DNA of 64,000 bases from Hydractinia symbiolongicarpus (Eukaryota; Cnidaria; Hydrozoa; Anthoathecata; Hydractiniidae): contig NC_079888.1 of assembly GCF_029227915.1 (NCBI RefSeq), positions 1,562,501-1,626,500 on the forward strand, written 5' to 3'. Below are positions 1 to 11,461 of this stretch, in pieces (the stretch's first letter is position 1; every line of letters begins with the position of its first letter). Position numbers and translations under genes: made by a program. The notes under the pieces were generated by a model. The model did no database searches and was not told the origin of the DNA. It was given only the letters and a program-made list of their open reading frames with translations.

Positions 1-468
1 CTGGTAAAAATGTGTATTACCATTGTGATCACGATGCAATCAAACTAAAACTACTCAAGAAATAAATTAGTCAAAAACTTCGAAAGAGCAGTTGTCACAC
101 AGTAAAGTTTTAAGCAATCATTTGAATCTTTATCCTGTGCTTATTTTAGCACTTTATATTTGACATCATTGTATCCTGTAGCAGTGGCACTATGTATGCA
201 ATTACGAAATAATTGATATCAGAGTCTTATATATATAACAAAAAATCAATGAATTATTCGAACACACATATATTTCCTCCTTTAGTGCAGAGATCTAGAA
301 CATAAAAAAATAGTACATATGTCATAACAAACCAGAGGTTGTAAAATTTTATGTCACGCATTCGGTTACTCACGCATTCGGTTACTTAGACGTATATTTA
401 AAGAATAATACTTCTTCCTGCAACCGCTCAACTATATGTTGTTGTTGCTGTTGTTCTTGTTGACGCTG
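1..468. other. No gene recognised; 16-bp tandem duplication
   Basis: I see no gene here. Bases 354-369 and 370-385 are an exact tandem copy of a 16-bp unit (TCACGCATTCGGTTAC). From about 432 a GTTGTT-rich stretch leads into the last exon of the minus-strand candidate gene. Confidence 0.5.
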
Positions 469-3400
469 CTATTGGTGTCGGCGTCTTTCCGCACCTTGAT
501 TTAGCTGGCGGCGCCGACGCATTTCAGCAGCCTCAACTTCTTCTTCATTTAGCTAAATAATAATATAAAAAGCTGACATGACCAAACACCTGCCGAAATA
601 CACAAAAGAAATCGCTGATCCAGAAAAAATAATAAGATCGCATGATTGTTAGTAACAATTAAAAAAAAAAATATTTAAGTTTTATGACCTCCATTAAACC
701 AAGTTTTACACAATTGATTTGGTGACCAACCTTCGGGAACTTAAATAGCTTTGTCCAAGGAAGTCGCGGTTAAAAAAAGACCGACGTCACCAACTCGTTT
801 CCCAGTTATTTGATCTAAAACTTTACTAGTCGAGGCAGAAGAAAAATGGCAAAGAGATTTCGATTACGTGAGCAAGGTGCGGTAATGCCAAATATCTTTA
901 CCCGTTGTCGGTATCGTGTGGAGCGTAATTAAAATAATATATGGAATCGCGCGGTTTTGATTAGCGGTTGAAAGGATAAGTTTTTTGAAAATAAGATGAC
1001 GTCAGAAAATTCACAGCAATGCACAAAACGATTTTGAAAAACCTTTGTTTGGGAGTTGCCGATAATGTTTGGTTAAGGTTATATTGAAAATGAACGTAAC
1101 CCTTCTGCCTGCCATAGAAACACAGAAACACTCAACGTGTTTGTTTAAGGGAAAAGACCTGTGAAAAAATTCAGTTAGGCAAAAAAGAAATCCTTTATTT
1201 GTTTTATGACGTCGTCAGCCGAGTTCGACCAATGTACAAAATATCTTTTAGAACTTTTTTTTTACCTGTTTTCCCTATTTTGAACCAAAAATAATTGTAC
1301 AGAGTGATGTGCTTTTTTGACGACGTCATTAACTTGTCTGTTTTAAAACGAGCGGTTTGAACCAGCTTTTAAAAGTAAGTCCCAGGTAATCCCTGGATAC
1401 GCAAGAAATGGCGTCAATTATTTTCACCCGTTTTCAAGTTACTTAGCCATAAACTTGCAAATGACTTCACCAACTTAATATAATTTTCTTTGACGTCAGT
1501 ATACTTTTAATGTCAAAGTTTGATAAATTACAGAACAATTTTATCGGCGATGCACTGGGTTAAAGAAAATTATAAAAATATTTAGTCGATAAGTCTAATT
1601 TTTTAGCTTTTGGATTTTACCAAGTGGTTGCTAATAACCCTGCGCAAGATGACGTCGGTTATTTGACCTCAAACCTTTTAGTGCAATACAATGGCTTGAC
1701 AACCGAAAAACAAATTTGACGATTTTCTTAAAGATTGAGTACATGATTTTGTATATCAACACGTAATTGTTAACATGGAAAAAAATTTAAATGGCATCAA
1801 AATATTGTAACGCATTGAGAACAATAAAAAGCATATGCTGTAAACGTACATTGAATTACAGAATACATCTCAATGAAAAATTTGGACTTAAAATTAAAAG
1901 AAGCGAGAAGATAATGTTGTAATCTTTATGTTATTTTTTAAATTTTTAAAAGGTTTTTAAAAAAAGAAAAAACGTTTCCAACTCATATAACTGTAACTAT
2001 ATTGCATTATCCACAACACGTGTTTAACATTTCTGTAACATTGTCACAAAACGTGTTTTTTGCGCTGAGTAAAAAGCTGTAAATGAATATCTTCAACATT
2101 AACGATTGCAATTCGGATGCGCTATGACATCACATTCTCTGTGTTTTGTATTAAACTGCATATATGGCAAAATAGGTCGAGAAAAAAATTAGCAAAAAAA
2201 GAAATTTACGTACATTATTCTTTTTGCATGCTTTGCAGCACGGCTTGCGCCCGCAACAAACAGGCTTGGTTTCGCACTATAATAAACAGAAATAGTAAGC
2301 TTTTTAGTACCATTGAAAGGTAAAGTTATACGGATACTTCATACCACTAGAAAAGCATTAATTTAACATCTTCAAAATTGTATAATTGAGCGTAAAATAT
2401 GGAATTTTTTTGTTTTTGTTCTGTTTGCTGTTCAGTATTTAAACTACAATATTGCTCATTGTATTTTAGAGAATGGAAAATTTTTGACCACTTTTTGGCT
2501 TGCAAAACAGCATCTTCTAAAATAAATTATTGCTTGTGGATATTTTTAATGAGACTTTTATTCGTATAGGATTTTACCAGTATTGTAGCTACTTGCTTGA
2601 ATTGATACTGTATTAAGGCACTCTACAATTGTACTAACTGTGCTATATTGTACCCCTTTTACTCTCAGAGCTACACAAGCCACAAACCATGTATACAATG
2701 ACACATAGGTTAATTAAAGAATAACTTACGGAAAACGAGAACTTAAAAAAAAAAAGAAAAAATTATATTTGGGGGTTAATTTCTTTCATAGAGTCCTTTT
2801 GACTATTCGAAAAAATTAAAAGTTGTTTTTGAAAACATCTTCAAGCATTCCCACGGTACACATTAAACAGTGAACAAAAGAACAATAAGGATGCAATGTT
2901 CATTGGATATTACCGAAAGATTCAACTTGACAACTTTGATTTTTCAATATCAGGCTTTTAATACGTTTTAAGACACTGATTAAAGTTTTGCTCCTATTTT
3001 CATTCTACTTAAAAAAAAAAGATAAACAGTACTTACTTGTCGACGCTGGATTTGGAGGCCAGAAACACCATTGTGCTCTGTGGCCTCCAAATCCCCCATA
3101 CTATTAACCTCAGCGTATAACTAAAAAAATAAAAGACAAATTTCTTGGATTATACATTGCGTCATATTTCTCTAAAATTGCTTGGATTTGGATATAATTG
3201 ACAAGTTTTAACAAATTGATTTTATAAACTTACTTATACATTCGAATACATTAGTTTTCACGAACAGTGATTTACGTCATAAAAATTTATGAACAATTGG
3301 ACTCCTAAATTCACGGTTCCATTTTTTGACCATGTGTGATGACTCCATTACAAAAACACAGCTTATGTTGTTAATCCGTCATAGAAAAAAAATCAGATAA

Positions 3401-6096
3401 CATCTTTCTATTTGCTAAATAAATTTCTGCGAAAGTTCAAAACCTACTCGTGAAACGGGAGTTAACGCTTCAAATACACAGATAAACCGTGTTGCACATC
3501 CATATAGCCATAACACCCTGGTCAAAATATTTTATTGAAGCTTTAGTTTAATAAAAACACAGGAAAAACGACCCGTGATTTCCCCGTCTATATGTATCAA
3601 TCAGTCAGCAATTTTATTTTGCAGAAAAGTCTCAAAAAACTTGTTGTTTGTTACACGTCCTATAGCGCATTGTTGCATAATTAATTACATGTGTGGTTAA
3701 TCGAGACTGTTGTCTCATTAAATCAATAATTTGAGGAAGTCGGGATACAATTTAAATTAAATTGTTCATGAAACTAATTAGAACGAGAAGCTTTTCGTCA
3801 TAACTTTGAAACTGTTTTTTTTTATGAATTAAACAAAGAGCAGCATTTTGCGCTGCTGCGATTAAATTTGAATGAATTCAGCTTTGTGAGGGAGCTTTAA
3901 CCCTATTCGTGCTGGGCATTTCAGGGGCTCCTTAATGCTGGGGGGGGGCTGATTCAATCCCCCTGTGTACAATTGTTGTCCGTTGGGCTTGAAACTTACA
4001 AGTGTTATGGAGGTATTATTAGACAATTTGTTGAAAAAAAAATTGGTGACGTCAGCAATTTTGGTGATGACGTCATCAAATATCGGTGACATATAGAAAA
4101 AGCCACTAAATTTGAATTTTGTTAATTGTTGTATAATTGCGATGAATTTAGTAACAATAAAAATTGAAACAAAAAATAATATAACAATATTAACTAAGAA
4201 GTCACAAAGCTAAATAACAAAATTTGAAGGTGTAACTATAAACACATCAGAAGTTATTAAAGAAGTTTAAAAGGGGGGGGATAATTTAATAGATAATTTA
4301 ACGTATTGAACATTGTTATTTAATTTTTCATATTTTTATCTCTTTAATAATGGTTATTTATCTGTCGATCAAAACTGGGTTATGGCAAACCAGGTAAGAA
4401 ACCTCACCAATAGAAGTAACACAACTTTTTTTAACGTGATTTTTCCGCGGCTCTCGGTAAAAATATGTTGTACCAATCGGATTGTTAAGATATTTAACGT
4501 TTGTGAATGTAAAATGTCATAATCTACGAAATAAAATTTTATAGCATAGTAATTTTTAAAGTTTAACGGTGGACGATGTCAATTTTATAATCATTGATTT
4601 TGCAGAAAATTATTTTTGTAATTAGGTAAAGAACAACAAATCAGCTTACTGTCAAACAAATTCGCTATTTTTTCATAAAGACAGTCAAAAAGTTGGATAG
4701 AGAGGAGAAAGATTATTTAAACTTGTATTAGAGGAGAGTAATTTTAGCAAGGTTCGGCTTTTTACAGATATATTTAGTGCTGATTTGAGCGTAAAAAGAT
4801 GCACACAAATTGCGCGTGTTGCGACCCGTCAAAACAAAAAATTTTTAGGACAAAGAAACGCATTTTGTGTAAATCCCAAAATTTACAATTCTTTCCTTGT
4901 TATGCAAAAGATAATACCCGCGGAAAAAATGGAAATTGCATCTGTTTTCACAAACTAAAAAGTCAACCAGGAATTTCATTTTGACATAAATTGTGTTCGT
5001 ATATATAATTTTATATTAAATGCAAATACAGGCTTCGCCCTGTTAGAAAAGTAACTGAGGAAAAAATATAAGGACTTAAGTGGATTGATGTTGAATTTGA
5101 AAAGCTAGATTTTAGATAACATCGTAACTAGACCGTAACTAGACAAGTTACGATGTTATCTAAAATCTTAAAACTATTTTGTTTAAAATTTCAATATATA
5201 ACGTGTTAAAATAGAGTTTGTTACATGTTTTCGGATTTTGACAACTTCAATAAATTGGATGGATGCTGAAAGTGACCATATTTTTATCAAAAGCAGATTC
5301 GGCAAAATGTTGGTAAAAAAATAAGTTGGCGGGGGGTAGAATAGCGTTTAAGAATTTCATCGAATGGGAAAAGCATGAATGTGATGACTGAAGATTGGAC
5401 AACTGCAGATGTAGCTATTTGCTTTTGAAGCCTACAAGATAAGTAAGGTTTTATTTAAGATTTCGATAATGTCGAAAAACCTGGTTGGTGTGCGCGGGAA
5501 GGGGTGATTTATTTCCATCGCACTTTTACAAGAGGGTTAAGAAAAATTGTCGTTGAAATGAAAAGGCAAATTTTGCGGATTAGATAGCAAGTTGCAACCA
5601 AGCACATTTTAGCAACAGAAATGCTTAACAACAACGTGAACCTCATCAATTATACTCACGGCATAACAAAAAAGTAATGCATTGCCTTAAATATTATTCG
5701 CAACCAAGAACTGCCACAAGCACCTCGACGCAAAAATCAGTACTCGCATACGCAATACTCTAGGTGACATACAAGAACAGGGACAAGTCTTTACTTTGCA
5801 TGTCAGTTGAAATGCCTAAAGCACTTGCGTAAGGCGTTGCATTGTAGATGTGTTTTATTACGCGTTGCTGTATGTAACAGAATCTACGAACAATCAAAGA
5901 AAAAGCGTTGTAAAATTTTAACGAACAAGGGAAGGCTTTATATTTTAAATACTTACAACATTGTTAGCCATGTCGTTCTTCTCTAAAATGAAAAACGGTA
6001 AATAAATAAGTTTGATAATCAAATCAAAAGTCAAATGAACAGTTGATTTTTCTAAAAACTTATATTCTTACGTTTCTTGTTGAATGTTGTTATCCA
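469..6096 (-). CDS. Candidate four-exon small gene with ITIM-like motif and Arg-rich C-terminus
   Basis: Four short minus-strand exons join in one open frame: 6096-6072, 5982-5957, 3120-3037 and 552-469 (stop TAG at 471-469). Each acceptor ends in AG and the three donors are GTAAGA, GTAAGT and GTAAGT. Both 84-base exons keep phase 0. An ATG in exon 2 would give about 60 residues; the frame stays open into the 25-base exon 1, so the gene may extend further upstream. The product has a tyrosine motif of the ITIM form (VLYAEV) across the second splice, an acidic stretch, then an Arg/Gln-rich tail (RRRRQLNQGAERRRHQ). A membrane-receptor tail is possible, but no membrane segment or ectodomain exon was found. 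The Arg/Gln tail resembles the N-terminus of the Helitron Rep protein at 13.9 kb, so a Helitron-derived fragment is the main alternative. An alternative reading of exon 1 stops inside exon 2. No homology is known to me. Confidence 0.4.
700..1720. repeat. Helitron-related repeat block with TGACGTC motifs
   Basis: Diverged repeat units carry TGACGTCA or one-base variants near 785, 989, 1206, 1320, 1492 and 1650. The stretch 1095-1190 aligns with 7895-7985, including the flanks of the Helitron junction there, so this block is an older copy of the same sequence. It lies in the last intron of the candidate gene 469-6096. I see no coding frame. Confidence 0.5.
1721..3036. other. Intronic AT-rich DNA, nothing recognised
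   Basis: This is the left part of the candidate gene's third intron. It is very AT-rich, and the only longer frame (2117-2323) has no recognisable motif. I see no RNA gene, repeat array or terminal repeat. Confidence 0.4.
3050..3101. repeat. 14-bp inverted repeat inside exon 3 of the candidate gene
   Basis: GGATTTGGAGGCCA and its exact complement TGGCCTCCAAATCC are separated by about 19 bases. Both arms lie within the 84-base exon at 3037-3120, so the transcript could fold into a strong hairpin. Confidence 0.7.
3121..5956. other. Intron-like gap with isolated TGACGTCA motifs
   Basis: This is the second intron of the candidate minus-strand gene. It holds two TGACGTCA sites (about 4047 and 4069), a short G run near 3939 and the 23-bp hairpin at 5107-5168. 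The frames at 3862-4092, 4313-4522 and 4799-4984 have no recognisable motif. Confidence 0.4.
5107..5168. repeat. Perfect 23-bp inverted repeat (hairpin)
   Basis: Arms 5107-5129 and 5146-5168 are exact reverse complements around a 16-base loop. The loop repeats part of the arm (GTAACTAGA). It could be the remains of a miniature transposon or a local repair product. No flanking duplication is obvious. Confidence 0.85.
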
Positions 6097-7399
6097 CTAA
6101 GCACTCTTTCCAAACGCTCAAGATTTAAGAAAAAGTCATAATTATTCCCCACGGAGCCACTGAAACGTAAAGATTGTCTATGTTTTATGTTTTAATGATA
6201 AAAGTGGCGATGTGTTTACATGTATAAGAGTCCCTGATGATCTATTTAGAAGACGTATTTTTATGAAAGAATTCTTTTGTGATTTCTGGCAAAATATATG
6301 TTTCGGCGAACATAGAGAATAAGAACACTGATCATACAATGGGATAAAAAAGTATAATGCTATTTTTTAAATATTATCTGGAAGGCATAACGCACATTAC
6401 AAACTAACTGTGTTGTTTTCACGCTTGGTCAAGTGGTTAAATAATTTAACAGAAAGAAAATTGCAAAAAATGAAAATAATGCAATGCACATTCTTCTAAA
6501 TTTTTTCTTAAATAAGTGCTTATATATCTCGTTTCTACGGATGATTCGAGAGAAGACGGAAAAAATACCCACGTATCACAGAACATCGTAAGTCATCGTT
6601 AATTCATACAGCGTTTTCGAATTTGAGAATCGAATATATTTCAAACGATCGTAACATAACAGATGTAAACATTGATTTAAGTTTAGGTTTTAGGTTTAGG
6701 TTTTCTATAACGACATCAACACTGAGTCCCACAGTCTGTAGTGTTAAAAACAGTAACCACGGAATAATTAATTTTTACAGTTTATATAAATTCGTCTCTA
6801 GAGGATACACACGCTGTTTTTATAAGAATAGTGTGTTTTAGTTTCAACTTCGATGTTCTTAACTTTTTTCACAAATACTATCCTCATTATTCTCAATATG
6901 TTTTTAGCATGACTATGGCCTGAAAATGTATAATGCCTTACTAAAATAAAGCATGCTAAAGTTACTACAGGTGGCTAATGGCAATTCTATTACATGTAAC
7001 GGCCCATTGCTTAGACACAAAAAAGTTCAGTTCGTTTAATATAATATAAGTTAAATATAATAAAAGTAAACTTCTATTCAATTTTGTGCGTCATACAAAT
7101 GTTCATATTTAAAACAAACTATCAAGGTTAGACTAAGTGCTTAAAGAAAATATTTTCCGGCTCAAGACACAACAACAAACTTAACATTTAAGGAAAAATT
7201 TAGCTCTTAAAAAAACGGCTAAAAAACGTTATACACCCAAATTCAATTATCTAACAAATAATTTAGACAACACATCTGCTTATCTTTCGCTTTCTCAGTA
7301 GGTCACAAGCTAGCAAGGCTGAATAAAAGTCCAATCAATTTTTTACTTTGATTGCTAAATTTCGCTTCATCCGAAAGAGAACAAATTGAAAAAATGTGC
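6097..7399. other. No gene recognised
   Basis: AT-rich sequence with only short frames (for example 6623-6841) lacking known motifs. A 5'-UTR or further upstream exons of the minus-strand candidate gene could lie here, but I could not identify them. Confidence 0.4.
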
Positions 7400-7935
7400 T
7401 TTTGATGAACGCCTACGGAGATATGAAGGTTTAAAACTTTTGCTGACGTCAGCAATGGCCCGTCAAAACACAACCTAAAAATATTTTTTGAAAATTTGTA
7501 TACCTGTTCATTGCATAGATCTTGAAACGCTGATCAAGAAAATTTATAGAATCATGTACTTTTGACAAACGGCTGAAGAGCTATTAGGGTGTGAATGCTT
7601 TTTGATGATGTCATCAACCCGTCCATTCCGAAACGGATTTGGGGACCCAGGTTTGGGAAAATTACCCACATTGGTCCTAGGTGGTCCCTAGTTATCCACG
7701 CGGTGAAAAATCATTGACGTCTCCACCTCGTTTTGGCCTCAAAGTTTTGAGTGCACTTAAATAACTTCATTAACTTAATATAGGATATTGACGTTAAAGT
7801 AGTGTTATTGACATCGCGCCGTAATGTCAGAAAATTTAACATATTAGACATGCATTTTTCGGCAACATCAAAGGAAAATAAGCACATCCACTTTGCCTGT
7901 CACAGAGACACGAAACTGGCGTATTATTATATAGA
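7400..7935 (-). mobile_element. Non-autonomous Helitron, 5' end at 7935 (minus strand)
   Basis: Read on the minus strand, the element begins at 7935 with TCTATATAATAATACGCC, closely matching the 5' end of the autonomous Helitron at 13108 (TCTCTATAATAATAGCC). The body runs to lower coordinates and contains TGACGTCA-type motifs near 7446 and 7610. Its 3' end was not located; the left limit given is only where repeat similarity becomes clear. No coding capacity is visible. Confidence 0.6.
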
Positions 7936-8030
7936 CTAGTCGATAAGGCCCGTGGAAAAATCCACTTAGGCAAAAGGCCATTGAAAAAATAGGGTGCTTT
8001 AGATGTTTTGCTGACGTCATTAGTGCATAT
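7936..8030 (-). mobile_element. Helitron 3' terminus abutting the previous element
   Basis: On the minus strand this segment ends with a hairpin (GTGGA, loop, TCCAC at 7952-7965), then CTTATCGACTAG ending exactly at 7936. This matches the 3' end of the Helitron at 20613-20643 (hairpin, ATAACGACTAG). The next base on the minus strand is the first base of another Helitron 5' end, so the two are head-to-tail with no spacer. The upstream part of this copy was not delimited. Confidence 0.65.
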
Positions 8031-8134
8031 ACAAAAAAAAAATGTTCTTAAAATCTGACACAAAATGTCAAATGTCAAATCTTACACAAAATAAAAAAAG
8101 AACAGCTTGCAAGGTGCAAAATCTAGTTTATAAA

Positions 8135-8227
8135 AAGTTACAACAACGACACTCACAACATCGACACTCACAACACAAATACTCACAAAACCAACAGTAC
8201 GAACACCGACAGTCACAACACGGATAA
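8135..8227 (+). repeat. Short minisatellite of about 15-bp units
   Basis: Imperfect tandem units of the type CAACAYCGACACTCA are repeated about six times. The frame read through it is Gln/His/Ser-rich only because of the repeat, so I do not call it a gene. Confidence 0.7.
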
Positions 8228-8230
8228 TAG

Positions 8231-8430
8231 CAATGTCAGAAATAACGCATCTCAAATATGTACATCTTATAAGTGATTATGTTGAATACAAAAATATGAA
8301 AAAGCCATAGCTTGGAAAACATCAAATTTAAATCTACCAAAATCAGTCATTTCAGTTGCATACCATCCTCTCCCACAAAAATTTATACAGAATGTAAAAA
8401 TCAACCCGTTAAGAACACATTTTATTTTTA
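8231..8430 (+). repeat. Dispersed repeat, copy 1
   Basis: This stretch aligns in the same orientation with 12707-12900: shared blocks include GTCAGAAATAACRCATCTCA, ACATCAAATTT and GTTAAGAACACA near the end. The two copies flank the Kolobok element. A related piece (TATAGAATCATGTAC) also occurs at 7543 and 12680. Confidence 0.65.
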
Positions 8431-8710
8431 TTTTTAAAGGGGAATTAAGCCCAAATTTTTTTTCTTCGGAAATATCTTTTACAAACCCTACTTATTTTGA
8501 TGGTATATAAAAAAAATTGAAATTCTTCGAATTTACATCCCTTTTCTAGCATAAAAGTTGACAACAGTAATCGCCATGTTTAAATCATAAAGAATCTGCG
8601 ATGGAGATCTATGACGTATTTTTACGCTCATTTCAATTTTTTGATCTTCTTTACACAATGTGAACAAACGTAACGGCGTATTTGTTGATGTTATCTTTCT
8701 TCCAAAAACG

Positions 8711-11445
8711 ATGCCTACTTGTAAAGCTTATGGCTGTAGAAATAGTACTGGGAAAGGAGAGGTGAAGAAGTCTTTTTTTATGATTCCTCGACCGAACAGT
8801 AACGAAGAAAAGTTGCGTTGTTTGAGATGGATAAACAACATGGGTCGTGCCGATGTGAACATCAATACGTTGAAATTTGGTAAAGACGCTGTGTTATGCG
8901 AAGATCATTTTCACCCAGATTGTTTAAAAAAAGAAATAACATTGCCGGAATATTTTACGAAAAGAAAAAAGAAAGAGTTAGTACCGGGGGCAGTGCCAAC
9001 AAAATTTTCGCACAAAACATACGATGAAATAAACATGGACGGCACAAAACATTTACAGCAACGAAAATTATCTGTTAGACGAAGTGAAGAATTAGCACCT
9101 TCTGAAGTTGGTCACTTTTTTCTAACATATAATTACATCAGTTTTCTTTCTATTTTTTATCTAGACTACCTCTGGAGTGTTTTCAAATGATATTGTTTAG
9201 GTCCTGTTTACACTGAGTTGTATTTAATTTTGTGTTTTACAGCTTATCGGCCATCTGCTAACGGAAAACGAAGTTTCTCAAAACGAAACTGTGAATGTTC
9301 AAACAAATCCAACTTTGGTTGAAGAAGAAACCATCATGATCATAAATGTGAAGGATGTAAGTCACGCTGTAACTGATTTTGATTTGTTGCAACTTTTTTT
9401 TCGGTAAAACTTAGTTATTTTATCTTTCAAGATTATTGAACCAACCCATAAGAACGTTGGAGTTCAATGTGAAATATCACTAAGCGACTTAAACAGAAGC
9501 TGTCAAACTGATCGGTTAGAATCATGTGACTTTGAAGCGCAAGCTCCCGAGTATTATTCCATTTCTGCTAATTACGTTGCTGTGGTAAACGATCACGCAT
9601 ATTCCAAAGAAAAAACTGTTTGCTTCACTCCTTCTAAAAGAAAGCACGTTTGTGAGGACGTCTCACTCTCTCCTATAAACTCGTCATTACAATCCTTACC
9701 AACTGACGATGAAAAAGACTCTGATTACATCGCTGAAAGTGCAGAAGAGTCAATCAATATTAGTGATGCTCATGAAACCGAACGAAGCATTTTAAAAGAA
9801 AAGAAATTTGTTGTTTTCGAAAGCATGCTAGATGAAATATTTAACTTACTGCCCTGTCGTTCTTGTGATGGAACCGCAACCAGTATCGAAAAGCATGAGC
9901 AGGGAACGTGTGTACTATACAAAGGGTATTGCATCAATGAGCATGTGGTTTTTGACTGGAAAAGTCAACCCATGCTTGGAAAAATGCCAGCATTTAATTT
10001 GTTGCTATCCTCTGCAATATTTTGTTCAGGTAAAAAAAATCTTCTTTCGCATGCTGCATGATGATATGCAAATTTACAGCAGGCTATGCCATGTTTTCAA
10101 ACGGGTTGAAAGCAACCTCATCTCTCGGACATGTTGACTTTTTGTTATTTTCGCTGCTCATTCAGCACGCTGCAGTCTGGATCACCTAAAATCATATATT
10201 ACCATTTTAGGAAACACATATGAAAGGGTGAAGAAAGTTGCGAATTTTTCTGGTTTAAATTTTGTCAATCAGCGAACATACTATGATGTTCAGCGATCAC
10301 TGATAATCCCAACTGTAAACGACCATTTCGTGAAAAATATTGCCAGTGCAAGAGAGGATAGTCGGGGAGAGAATGAAGCATGTCTTGGCGATGGCAGATT
10401 TGACTCACCTGGTAAATCTGCCAAGTATTGCACATATAGTTTACAATCGTCAGCGTCTAACAAAATTGTTGCGACAACCACAATCCAAACAACAACCGGT
10501 AAAGGTTCGGCGCCCTTGGAGTTACAAGGCTTCAAAAATTGCCTTGAGCAGTTAAGTTCCGATAACTATCCTGTAGGAAGAGTTGCCACGGATCGAAACA
10601 GGCAAATCGCTAAATGGATACGTGAAAACAGGTTAGATATCATGCATCGGTATGATCCATGGCATTTTGCTAAGAACATGAAGGCCAAACTTAGACCATT
10701 AGTAAAACGAAAAGATAGGCGAATATTACAGGATTGGATCAAACCAACAGGAAATCATCTTTTCTGGTGTGCCGAAAACTGCCAAGGTGACCCAGAGCTG
10801 CTGGTGCAAATGTGGAAGTCGATACTTCAACATGTTACGAATAAACATAATTTCGCGAAGCAATATCCCAAGTATCCCAGGTGCCGACACGAAGCCTATT
10901 CTAGTGCTGAGGCACGAAAGAAGAAGTGGATTGAGAAACATTTGCCAGCGTATAATGCATTGGAAGAAATCGTCCTTGATAAAAAAAACTTGAAGGATAT
11001 GGAACTTCTTTGCGAACCATACCACACAGGGGGCGTGGAAGTTTTTCACTCACTGATAACAGCGTACGCACCAAAACGGCAACATTTCGAGTTGAATGTG
11101 ATGAACGCCCGAGTGAAGTTGGCTATCTTGGACCATAACAATAACGTTGGTCGAAAGCAGGCTGTTGTAAAATGCGCGCGTAAAGGGAGTCAGAAGGTCG
11201 GTGAAAAAAAGTGGAAGTTTGTCTCAAGCAAATTGAATAAAGAGTGGGTCGCGAAACCTGTGAAAGAACCCAAGTCTTTCAGTTTTGTTGATGCGATAAT
11301 GAATGACATAATTGAAAGAAAGGAGAGTGGGGTAAAGGTAAAGATCTCTGGTAAAGAAGTTGTAAACAAGCTTAGTCGACCACGTAACATTGCCCACACG
11401 GCCAGACCTGACACTTCGAAAATTTTGTTGTTATTGTTTGTTTAA
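8711..11445 (+). CDS. Kolobok-type transposase with N-terminal THAP domain
   Basis: The start at 8711 is chosen because THAP domains begin at the first residues (MPTCKAYGC). The domain shows the C2CH zinc pattern, including CEDHF, and a final AVPTKF. Probable exons: 8711 to about 9106, 9242-9357 (donor GTAAGT), 9433 to about 10027, a short one from about 10076, and 10216-11445. The large last exon carries the catalytic part, with DGRFDSPG, ATDRNR, RYDPWH and HTGGVEVFHSL, then YAPKRQHFELNVMNARVKLA, blocks I recall from THAP/Kolobok transposases. An acidic disordered stretch separates the THAP domain from the core. Exon 4 boundaries (about 10076-10190) are uncertain and that region reads stops in the obvious frame, so some damage is possible. 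Acts by binding the element's ends and moving it; convergent with the minus-strand gene. Confidence 0.8.
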
Positions 11446-11461
11446 AAATGTTAAAGTCCCG

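Noticed and set aside
2117-4984. Several 60-76-residue frames in 2-5 kb
   Set aside because: Length expected by chance, no motifs, no splice or promoter context.
8042-8227. Gln/His/Ser-rich frame
   Set aside because: The composition comes from the minisatellite units; no splice sites or homologue suggest a gene.
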